Of a stretch of DNA of 36,599 nt, positions 22,824 to 30,041 are shown in pieces. Source of the DNA: Candidatus Neomicrothrix sp. UBA881 (lineage in GTDB: Bacteria > Actinomycetota > Acidimicrobiia > Acidimicrobiales > MedAcidi-G1); the NCBI GenBank assembly GCA_002294285.1, contig DBFL01000083.1, positions 1 through 36,599 on the forward strand, written 5' to 3'. Every line of letters begins with the position of its first letter. The first letter of the stretch is position 1. The notes under the pieces are model-generated. The model worked only from the letters and a program-made list of their open reading frames with translations, did not search any database and was not told where the DNA came from. Made by a program: the position numbers and the translations under genes.

Positions 22824-24023
22824 GTGAATCCGATAATTGTCTTAGCTAACACACAGAGAACCATTGGTCTAGTTCTTGCTGTCGTCGTAATGATTGGCAT
22901 GTTGATTTATCTTCTTTTCAACTTCCGAATAGGCAAAAAGGAAGTTGGATCTGAAATCGATTTAGCTGCTAACAGAGTTCCTTACGCTGACGATGATGAA
23001 TTAGAAACCCGTATTCTAGATAAGGCACTTGGGTGGTCGTTCATATTGATTGCAGCGACAGCTTTAGTTCTGCCTTTATATTGGCTTATGGAACCTGCAC
23101 GTCAGGAAAACGCGGCGAGAGGTTGGGTAGGACGTTTTGAAAGCCGTGGAGCTAATAGCTACGAAGAAGCTTGCTCTGGGTGCCACGGTCCAAATGGTGT
23201 TGGTGGTGTCGCTTCATTTACTCTGTCTGACGCGGATGGCCAATTTGTCGCCCAAGTTCAATGGAAGGCACCGGCTTTAACAAGCGTGCTTTCTAGATTT
23301 GATGAATCTGAGGTAACTCACATTCTTAATTATGGTAGACCAGGCTCTCCTATGCCGGCTTGGGGTTTACCAGGTGGTGGACCAATGACAGAGCAGCAAA
23401 TACATCAGCTAGTTGTTTATTTAAGATCAATACAGCTAGATCCAGATGAAACTAAAAAACAGGTTGAAAGTGGAATTCGAGATGGTGCAAGAAAGATTGT
23501 GGTTAGCGGTAATCCTGATCTAACGGATACTGAAGAAATTGAATCAGCTATAGATCAATGGTTAGAGAACGCCTCATCACCCGAGAGTGATAACTATTTA
23601 AAGTACGGAGAAATAATATTTAACAATCAAGCCGGACAGGGGGCTCATGGATGCGCAAGATGTCATACGCCCGGATTTTCTTATGGTGCCACTAGCCCTG
23701 AAAATGTAGATGCATTGATTGCTGAATGGCCGAAACTTGTAGAGTCAGGAATTTTAAATAGTTACAGACCAGGTGCAGGTCATGTAGGCCCGAGTTTGAG
23801 TGGTGTGGAAACTCATTTTTCCACGCCGGAAAGACAATCTAATTTTATTCATACAGGTTCTGAACTAGGCGCTGGCTACGGCAATGCAAGGATGGGTTCT
23901 GGGGGAATGCCTGGGTTTGGTGGAAGAACAGATGATTTGGATGTGGTTGGAACAGTCACGCGAAGCAGAGTGCTAACTCCCGAGCAAATTGATGCAGTGG
24001 TTGCCTATGAAAGGAGTATGTAA
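22824..24023 (+). CDS. Dihaem cytochrome c subunit of the bc complex
   Basis: A 399-residue protein with two N-terminal hydrophobic helices (about 13-32 and 70-89) and two class I cytochrome c domains. Haem sites are C117-S-G-C120-H121 and C277-A-R-C280-H281; M177 in SPMPAWG is a likely axial ligand of the first haem, and a GGMPGFGG segment serves the second. Dihaem cytochromes replace cytochrome c1 in actinobacterial QcrC, but this one has two spans and does not resemble QcrC closely, so it may be of separate origin. The start is GTG at 22824, 18 bp after the Rieske stop. The TAA shares one base with the next ATG. Confidence 0.92.
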   Translation: MNPIIVLANTQRTIGLVLAVVVMIGMLIYLLFNFRIGKKEVGSEIDLAANRVPYADDDELETRILDKALGWSFILIAATALVLPLYWLMEPARQENAARGWVGRFESRGANSYEEACSGCHGPNGVGGVASFTLSDADGQFVAQVQWKAPALTSVLSRFDESEVTHILNYGRPGSPMPAWGLPGGGPMTEQQIHQLVVYLRSIQLDPDETKKQVESGIRDGARKIVVSGNPDLTDTEEIESAIDQWLENASSPESDNYLKYGEIIFNNQAGQGAHGCARCHTPGFSYGATSPENVDALIAEWPKLVESGILNSYRPGAGHVGPSLSGVETHFSTPERQSNFIHTGSELGAGYGNARMGSGGMPGFGGRTDDLDVVGTVTRSRVLTPEQIDAVVAYERSM

Positions 24024-25036
24024 TGATAGATCTCCTTACAACATTGGGTGGCATTTCATGGGATTTAGAAGTTCGAGGAATACTTGTCGTAGCAACAGGT
24101 TCGATAGTTTTGATTGGTTCTGTATGGCTGATAATTGCAACTAATTCAGGAGCCCGATTAAGCACCTTGGTTACCTTGGCTGGACTTATGGGGTTCATGG
24201 TTATTTTAGGTATCAGTTGGTGGATGTATGGTTCTGGATGGAAAGGCGCAGACCCAAGTTGGCGAACGATTGACATAAATGTAGGTGACTTAAATTCTAG
24301 TGCTTTGATAGAAGCGCGTGAATTGCCTGACCCAGATGATCTTCTATCTGCTTATGAAATGGTTGTAGATTCCGGAGATGAAATTGCAAATCTGGAGTTT
24401 AATCAATTACCCACAGAGGTTGATTACCCAGATTTGAGCTTGGAAGAGTTATCTGACTTGCAAGCTGACAGGCAATTAAGAAATGAAACAATAACTCATT
24501 CTGAGTTAGCAGCTGTTTCACCAAATCTAATTAAGGACTATGGACTCAATGATTTGAATGGCTGGCGTCTCTTGTCTACATCAGAAGCTGGCGATGCACA
24601 GGCACAAGCTATCGCTGATGTGTTAGCCCATTCTGATCTTGGGTTCGGGAGTTCTGCTGATTTCAAGGTTTTAGATTCTTTTACTTACGGAGGAAAGCCT
24701 GAACTTAAAGACAATCCGAATCGATGGGATAGGATCAGTCTTTGGATCAGTAACACTGCTCGTATCACTCACCCAACCAGATATGCGGTGGTGCAAATTC
24801 AAAGAGTAGTTGATCAACCTTCGGTTCCAGGCTTAGCGCCACCAAGGCCTGTTATTGATGAAGAAGAACCCGTTGTTTCGGCCATAATGGTTCGTGATCT
24901 TGGCACAAGGAGGCTTAGACCAGCATTAGTTACAATCGGATCATTTATTATTTTTCTGGCTCTTTGCTACTGGCTTCATGTCAGAGACAAAGAACTAATG
25001 GCCAAGAGACAAGAATTCGCTTCATCAACCGAGTAG
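24023..25036 (+). CDS. Unrecognised membrane protein closing the bc operon
   Basis: A 337-residue protein with predicted helices at about 18-40, 47-69 and 301-320. The roughly 230-residue segment between helices 2 and 3 has no hydrophobic stretch and is rich in acidic residues (ELPDPDDLL, LSLEELSDLQ), followed by a compact-looking region with NRWDRISLWISNTARITHP and YAVVQIQRVV. No cofactor motif is visible: there is no CxxCH, no iron-sulfur cysteines and only one Cys overall. Helix count would place the large domain and the N terminus on opposite or same sides depending on orientation, which I cannot settle. It overlaps the dihaem cytochrome stop (TAATG), so it is almost surely made with the complex. 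No family recognised; probably a lineage-specific accessory subunit. Confidence 0.8.
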   Translation: MIDLLTTLGGISWDLEVRGILVVATGSIVLIGSVWLIIATNSGARLSTLVTLAGLMGFMVILGISWWMYGSGWKGADPSWRTIDINVGDLNSSALIEARELPDPDDLLSAYEMVVDSGDEIANLEFNQLPTEVDYPDLSLEELSDLQADRQLRNETITHSELAAVSPNLIKDYGLNDLNGWRLLSTSEAGDAQAQAIADVLAHSDLGFGSSADFKVLDSFTYGGKPELKDNPNRWDRISLWISNTARITHPTRYAVVQIQRVVDQPSVPGLAPPRPVIDEEEPVVSAIMVRDLGTRRLRPALVTIGSFIIFLALCYWLHVRDKELMAKRQEFASSTE

Positions 25037-25074
25037 TACGATGAGAAAACACCAAGTCGACTTCTTAAATTGTC

Positions 25075-25079
25075 GGAGG
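25075..25079 (+). promoter_or_regulatory. Shine-Dalgarno site for the nuoA TTG start
   Basis: GGAGG ends 7 nt before the TTG at 25087, the only suitable start before the first nuoA helix. The 50-bp gap from the bc operon shows this ribosome site but no hairpin terminator and no clear promoter. Confidence 0.7.
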
Positions 25080-25086
25080 TTATATT

Positions 25087-25593
25087 TTGACTAGTCAGTA
25101 TCTTCCGGTAATAGCTTTACTTGTTCTAGCAGTTTTATTTGCAGCAATAAGTTTTGTAGCTTCTCGTTTGCTTGCACCACGCAAACCAAATGATCGAAAA
25201 GAAGCGCCTTACGAATGCGGAATCATCCCTGCAAATGAAAATCCAAATGAAAGGTTTCCTGTTCGATTTTACTTAGTTGCAATGATTTTTATAGTTTTCG
25301 ATATCGAGATCATTTTTTTCTACCCCTGGGCTCTATCTCACAGATCTTTGGGGCTATTTGGTCTAGTGGCAGTTTGTATTTTTGCCTTAGCGGTATTTGA
25401 ATCGTTTATTTATTTGATAGGCAAAGGGGCACTTGAATGGGGTCCTGCTAAACAGATCAAACCAGATGATGAAATGACTTCTCAAACGAGAAACACTCTT
25501 AATACTGTTCGTCGTATAGGAGTGCGAAAGGTAGGCCAAGAGGGACGTTTATCGGCCGAAGAAAATATCCAAAAAGAAGAAGCAGGTAACTAA
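25087..25593 (+). CDS. nuoA: NADH-quinone oxidoreductase subunit A
   Basis: A 168-residue complex I membrane subunit with three helices (about 7-29, 60-81, 88-112). [34 protein letters not shown], spanning 42-75, is the conserved quinone-side loop and second helix; C44 is the loop cysteine. A hydrophilic C-terminal tail of about 55 residues is longer than in most NuoA proteins. The start is TTG at 25087. It shares one base with nuoB (TAATG). Confidence 0.96.
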   Translation: MTSQYLPVIALLVLAVLFAAISFVASRLLAPRKPNDRKEAPYECGIIPANENPNERFPVRFYLVAMIFIVFDIEIIFFYPWALSHRSLGLFGLVAVCIFALAVFESFIYLIGKGALEWGPAKQIKPDDEMTSQTRNTLNTVRRIGVRKVGQEGRLSAEENIQKEEAGN

Positions 25594-26195
25594 TGGTGCG
25601 AGTGCCCCTCATTGGTGAGACATCAGAAGTAAAGGGAGAAGGCCTAGAGGGTCTCGATCATAATTTTATTACGGCAAGAATTGAGAATCTTGTTAAATGG
25701 TCGCGTGCAAGAAGTTGTTGGCCGGCCACTTTTGGTTTGGCATGTTGTGCTATTGAAATGATGGCTACAGGTGCTGCTCACTATGACTTGGCCAGGTATG
25801 GAATGGAAGTTTTCAGGGCATCTCCTCGTCAAGCAGATTTGATGATTGTAGCTGGACGTGTTTCACAGAAAATGGCTCCGATTCTTCGTCAGATTTATGA
25901 CCAGATGATGGAACCCAAGTGGGTTATATCTATGGGCGTTTGCGCATCATCGGGAGGAATGTTTAACAACTATGCGATTGTCCAAGGTGTTGACCAGGTT
26001 GTACCAGTTGATGTTTACGCACCGGGTTGTCCGCCCGGTCCAGAAACACTTATGCATGCGATTTTGACATTACATGAAAATATTCAAAATGGAGAGTTAA
26101 CAAAGAGACGTGAAAAAAATTCTGGAGGTGCTGAGATAGAGATTGCTTCATCTCCGCCACAGACAGATCAGGCCGTGGTACTGGAGCAACGGTGA
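25593..26195 (+). CDS. nuoB: NADH-quinone oxidoreductase subunit B
   Basis: A 200-residue peripheral-arm subunit holding cluster N2, the last iron-sulfur centre before quinone. Ligands are C51 and C52 (tandem, in LACCAIEMM), C117 (MGVCASSGG) and C146 (APGCPPGP). A variable C-terminal tail of about 40 residues follows the conserved core. The stop overlaps the GTG of nuoC. Confidence 0.97.
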   Translation: MVRVPLIGETSEVKGEGLEGLDHNFITARIENLVKWSRARSCWPATFGLACCAIEMMATGAAHYDLARYGMEVFRASPRQADLMIVAGRVSQKMAPILRQIYDQMMEPKWVISMGVCASSGGMFNNYAIVQGVDQVVPVDVYAPGCPPGPETLMHAILTLHENIQNGELTKRREKNSGGAEIEIASSPPQTDQAVVLEQR

Positions 26196-26659
26196 GTGTT
26201 TCAACTTTTGATGTTAGTGGTCAACGTGTTCTACACCCAGGAGTCGATGAATTTATTGATTTAGTTGCAGAGCTGAAAGAAGAAGGATTCAACATGGTTG
26301 TTGACTTGACAGCTGTTGATTATTCTCTTTTTCCAAATCGAACAGACTTGCCTGAAAATGTTAAACCCGAGAGATTCGAGGTTGTCGTTTCAATGATAAA
26401 TCATCAGACCCGTGAACGTGTCAGATTAAGAATTCAAATTCAGGACGAAAATCCGGTAGTTCCATCTTTATTTGATTTGTATCCGGGAACAGAAGCAATG
26501 GAACGAGAAGTATATGACATGTTTGGTATCAATTTTTCCGATCATCCGGACTTAACCAGAATTCTTATGCCTGAAGACTGGGTTGGGCACCCATTACGAA
26601 AAGATTTCTCTACAGGTCAAATACCAGTTCAATTTAAATCAAGCAAGGCCAAGAGATGA
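26192..26659 (+). CDS. nuoC: NADH-quinone oxidoreductase subunit C
   Basis: A 155-residue peripheral subunit of the 30-kDa family. [20 protein letters not shown], followed by TRILMPEDW and GHPLRKDF, is the diagnostic C-terminal signature. It is a separate gene from nuoD, unlike the fused nuoCD of enterobacteria. GTG start overlaps nuoB, and the stop overlaps the nuoD ATG (ATGA). Confidence 0.96.
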   Translation: MSVSTFDVSGQRVLHPGVDEFIDLVAELKEEGFNMVVDLTAVDYSLFPNRTDLPENVKPERFEVVVSMINHQTRERVRLRIQIQDENPVVPSLFDLYPGTEAMEREVYDMFGINFSDHPDLTRILMPEDWVGHPLRKDFSTGQIPVQFKSSKAKR

Positions 26660-27981
26660 CTTCTGAAGTAATTGAAAGCAGGGAGCATTCCAACGCTACA
26701 CCTAAAAATGACGAGAGAGTTAGGCTCCGTGATGGTAGTGCTGTTTTGCGGATAAGTGATTCAGAAGCTACTTCAATGGTTGAAAGTACATCAACTGAAA
26801 TTGTTGACCCTTCAGAAGAGACTCGAATGATATTAAATATGGGTCCCTCTCATCCTTCAACTCATGGGGTTCTGAGACTTATTTTAGAACTAGAAGGTGA
26901 AACTGTCGAACGCTCAAAACCGGTAATTGGTTATCTGCATACCGGTATGGAAAAAACAGCTGAAACTCTGTCTTATTCTCAAGGTTCCACAAATGTAACA
27001 AGAATGGATTACGCATCTCCACTTTTTACTGAACTCGCATTTTCTCTTTCTGTGGAGAAACTTTTACAAATTGAAGTTCCATCTCGAGCCACTTGGATAC
27101 GGATGTTGATGTGTGAGTTGAACAGAATTAGTTCACACTTACTATTCCAAGCAACAAATGGTATGGACCTTGGTGCAGTTTCAATGATGATTTATGGTTG
27201 GCGTGAAAGAGAAGAGGTTCTTAGATTTTTTGAAAAAGTCACAGGTTTAAGGATGAACCACAATTACATACGTCCAGGTGGGGTCGCGGTGGATTTACAT
27301 GATGGATGGCAGACAGACATAAAGAGACTTTTAGAAATAATTCCTCCACGGCTTGATGAGTATGATGATTTGCTTACAGGCCAACCATTGTTTCAGAAGA
27401 GACTTCAAGGTGTGGGGGTAATAAACACAGCTGAAGCATTAGCCCTGTCAGCAACAGGCCCAATACTTAGATCAACTGGTTACGACTGGGACTTAAGAAA
27501 AGATGAACCGTATCTTGCTTATGATCAAGTTGATTTTGATGTCATTGTTGGAACACACGGTGACTCTTTTGACCGTTTTGCAATTCGGTTAAATGAAGTT
27601 AGAGAGTCATTAAAAATAGTCGAACAAATTTTAGAATTGATGCCTTCAGGCGATTATCGGGTTCAGGACAAAAAAATCACACCACCACCCCGCGCCCGTA
27701 TAGACGAATCGATGGAAGCACTTATACATCATTTCAAAATATTTACAGAAGGTTTTCATGTTCCACCCGGAGAAGTTTATGCCGCAGTTGAATCACCTAG
27801 AGGGGAATTGGGTTGTTACCTAGTTTCTGATGGGACTTCGAATCCTTACAGGATGCATATAAGAGGTCCAAGTTTTGTAAATCTGCAAACTTTGCCGCAC
27901 ATGATGAGAAGTGGACTCATTGCAGATGCGGTAGCTGTCATATCTTCTATTGACCCGATTATGGGAGAAGTTGATCGATAA
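26656..27981 (+). CDS. nuoD: NADH-quinone oxidoreductase subunit D
   Basis: A 441-residue subunit of the 49-kDa family that forms the quinone pocket with NuoB. LNMGPSHPSTHGVLRLILEL carries the quinone-site histidines; GYLHTGMEK, DYASPLFTE and the C-terminal DPIMGEVDR are conserved. An N-terminal extension of about 55 residues, rich in Ser/Glu, precedes the core and is absent from shorter NuoD proteins. The last base of the stop is the first base of the nuoE ATG. Confidence 0.97.
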   Translation: MTSEVIESREHSNATPKNDERVRLRDGSAVLRISDSEATSMVESTSTEIVDPSEETRMILNMGPSHPSTHGVLRLILELEGETVERSKPVIGYLHTGMEKTAETLSYSQGSTNVTRMDYASPLFTELAFSLSVEKLLQIEVPSRATWIRMLMCELNRISSHLLFQATNGMDLGAVSMMIYGWREREEVLRFFEKVTGLRMNHNYIRPGGVAVDLHDGWQTDIKRLLEIIPPRLDEYDDLLTGQPLFQKRLQGVGVINTAEALALSATGPILRSTGYDWDLRKDEPYLAYDQVDFDVIVGTHGDSFDRFAIRLNEVRESLKIVEQILELMPSGDYRVQDKKITPPPRARIDESMEALIHHFKIFTEGFHVPPGEVYAAVESPRGELGCYLVSDGTSNPYRMHIRGPSFVNLQTLPHMMRSGLIADAVAVISSIDPIMGEVDR

Positions 27982-28616
27982 TGAGTTTTTTTACTTCAGA
28001 AAATGAAGAGATAGCTAAAGAGATCGTCAGTCGTTATCCCGTCTCTAGGTCTGCGCTCATACCGTTACTTCATCTTGCCCAAGAGCAAGAAGGTTGGATA
28101 ACGAAGCCTGCAATGGAACAAATTGCAGAACTCACAAATACAACTTCGGTAGAAGTCTTGGGCACCGGAACGTTTTATGAGATGTTTAAATTTCATCCAG
28201 TGGGCAGTTACTTGGTGAAAGTTTGTACAAATATTTCTTGCCAGTTGCTAGGAGCAGATGAACTTTTAGAACATATAAAAACGGTTCTCGATGTAGAAGA
28301 AGGTGAAATCACCGAAGACGGACTTTTTACTTTTGAAGAAGCTGAATGTGTCGCTGCTTGCACTGAAGCACCTTGTTTTACAGTCAATTATAGATATTTT
28401 CATCGAGCCACAAAGGAACTTTTTGATGAGGTGATTGTGGATTTAAAAGCCGGGGAGAGTCCACTATCCAAAGGTGCAGCTGATGATCAAGGTGCAATGC
28501 CCAAACACGGAACATTAAGTAGAGTTCGACAACAAATTCCTAAGTCTCGTTGCGCTGGAATAAAACATCCAGACGAATCGAAAAGCCCTCCAAAGTGGAT
28601 TAAGGAAGGTGTCTGA
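27981..28616 (+). CDS. nuoE: NADH-quinone oxidoreductase subunit E
   Basis: A 211-residue subunit of the 24-kDa family, with a thioredoxin-like domain binding cluster N1a. The [2Fe-2S] ligands are C82, C87, C123 and C127 (VCTNISC and ECVAAC); the last motif is followed by TEAPC. The C-terminal tail beyond about residue 160 is Lys/Pro-rich and not conserved. The TGA directly abuts the nuoF ATG. Confidence 0.96.
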   Translation: MSFFTSENEEIAKEIVSRYPVSRSALIPLLHLAQEQEGWITKPAMEQIAELTNTTSVEVLGTGTFYEMFKFHPVGSYLVKVCTNISCQLLGADELLEHIKTVLDVEEGEITEDGLFTFEEAECVAACTEAPCFTVNYRYFHRATKELFDEVIVDLKAGESPLSKGAADDQGAMPKHGTLSRVRQQIPKSRCAGIKHPDESKSPPKWIKEGV

Positions 28617-30041
28617 ATGAAAGAATCTTCCTTACAAGACGGTTATATAGAACATGCACCTGGTTTTGTCCAAAATAAAGGACCAAAACTTGTCACAAGT
28701 CGTTTCGAACACAAGGATTCCTTCACATTAGAAAAGTATTTGTCAACTGGAGGTTATAAAGGCCTACAGTCATCACTTGGTAGATCACCTTCGCAAGTTC
28801 ATGATGAGGTTAGAGAAGCCACTCTTCTTGGGCGCGGAGGTGCGGGGTTCCCAGCAGGAATTAAATGGGGTTTTCCTCCTGAGGGGGTTTGGCCCAGATA
28901 TTTAGTTGTGAATGGAGATGAAAGTGAAATAGGAACCTATAAAGACCGACTGCTAATGGAAAGAGATCCGCATCAGTTAATTGAAGGAGTTCTGATTGCT
29001 TGCTACGCGCTTGGACTATCTCAGGCTTTTCTTTATGTTCGGGGCGAAATGGCTTTGGCTCAAGAAAGGATAGCCATAGCTCTTGATGAGGCTTATAAGG
29101 CTGGCTATATAGGCAAAAACATTTTAGGAAGTGAATTTTCTGTTGATGTAGTTATGCACTGGGGAGCCGGTGCATACATAGTAGGAGAGGAAACTGCATT
29201 AATTGAAAGTCTTGAAGGTAAGCGCGGAATGCCAAGATTAAAACCGCCTTATTTTCCGGCAGCGATCGGTTTGTACGGTAAGCCAACAATCGTTAATAAC
29301 GTTGAAACTTTGTCAAATCTTCCTTGGATACTTAACAACGGTGCTTCTGAATATAGAAAATTTGGATCAGAAGCTTCGCCAGGAACAAGAATGTTTGCGA
29401 TTTCAGGTCATGTAAACCGTCCAGGTGTGTATGAGGTTGAGCATGGGGTGACTACTTTTAGAGAACTTTTTTATGGCGATAATTTCTGCAGAGGCATAAG
29501 AGATGATAATGAATTGAAAATGTTTATCCCTGGTGGTGGATCTGCACCTTGGTTTTTTCAAGAACAATTAGATTTGCCACTTGAAGCAAGCGATGTAGGA
29601 GCTGCGGGTTCCATGCTTGGTTCCGGAGCAATTGTCGTTATGGATGAGACAACAGATGCGGTTAAAGCATGTTTAAGTGTTGTTAGATTTTTTGCTCGTG
29701 AATCTTGTGGAAAATGTTCCCCATGTAGAGAGGGAACAACATGGGAAGAGAAAATTTTACAGAGAATTTTAAATGGTGACGGTAGACCATCTGACATAGA
29801 TCTTCTATTAGATGTAGGTGATAACATAAGCCCCGGCCCTTACCCGGTTGCTGCTTTTTCCGATGAAGGTTTAGATGCAGTTCCTTTCCCGCCTCGCCAG
29901 ACAACCATTTGCCCTTTAGGGCCTTCCTCAGTTGCTCCAATAGTTTCTGCGATCCGAAGATTTCGACATGAATTTGATTCGCTTATCACAAAGAGTGACC
30001 CCATTCCTTTGACGTTAAGTGTTGAAGAGGTAGTGACATGA
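28617..30041 (+). CDS. nuoF: NADH-quinone oxidoreductase subunit F
   Basis: A 474-residue subunit of the 51-kDa family holding FMN, the NADH site and cluster N3. GRGGAGFPAGIKWGF (72-86) binds NADH/FMN, NGDESEIGTYKDR (99-111) continues the FMN site, and the N3 ligands are C364, C367, C370 (ESCGKCSPCREGT) and C432. Between GDNI (401-404) and the fourth ligand there are about 26 residues (SPGPYP...PPRQTT), where typical NuoF has only about five. This insertion lies near the last N3 ligand. ATG at 28617; overlaps nuoG by 4 bp. Confidence 0.97.
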   Translation: MKESSLQDGYIEHAPGFVQNKGPKLVTSRFEHKDSFTLEKYLSTGGYKGLQSSLGRSPSQVHDEVREATLLGRGGAGFPAGIKWGFPPEGVWPRYLVVNGDESEIGTYKDRLLMERDPHQLIEGVLIACYALGLSQAFLYVRGEMALAQERIAIALDEAYKAGYIGKNILGSEFSVDVVMHWGAGAYIVGEETALIESLEGKRGMPRLKPPYFPAAIGLYGKPTIVNNVETLSNLPWILNNGASEYRKFGSEASPGTRMFAISGHVNRPGVYEVEHGVTTFRELFYGDNFCRGIRDDNELKMFIPGGGSAPWFFQEQLDLPLEASDVGAAGSMLGSGAIVVMDETTDAVKACLSVVRFFARESCGKCSPCREGTTWEEKILQRILNGDGRPSDIDLLLDVGDNISPGPYPVAAFSDEGLDAVPFPPRQTTICPLGPSSVAPIVSAIRRFRHEFDSLITKSDPIPLTLSVEEVVT

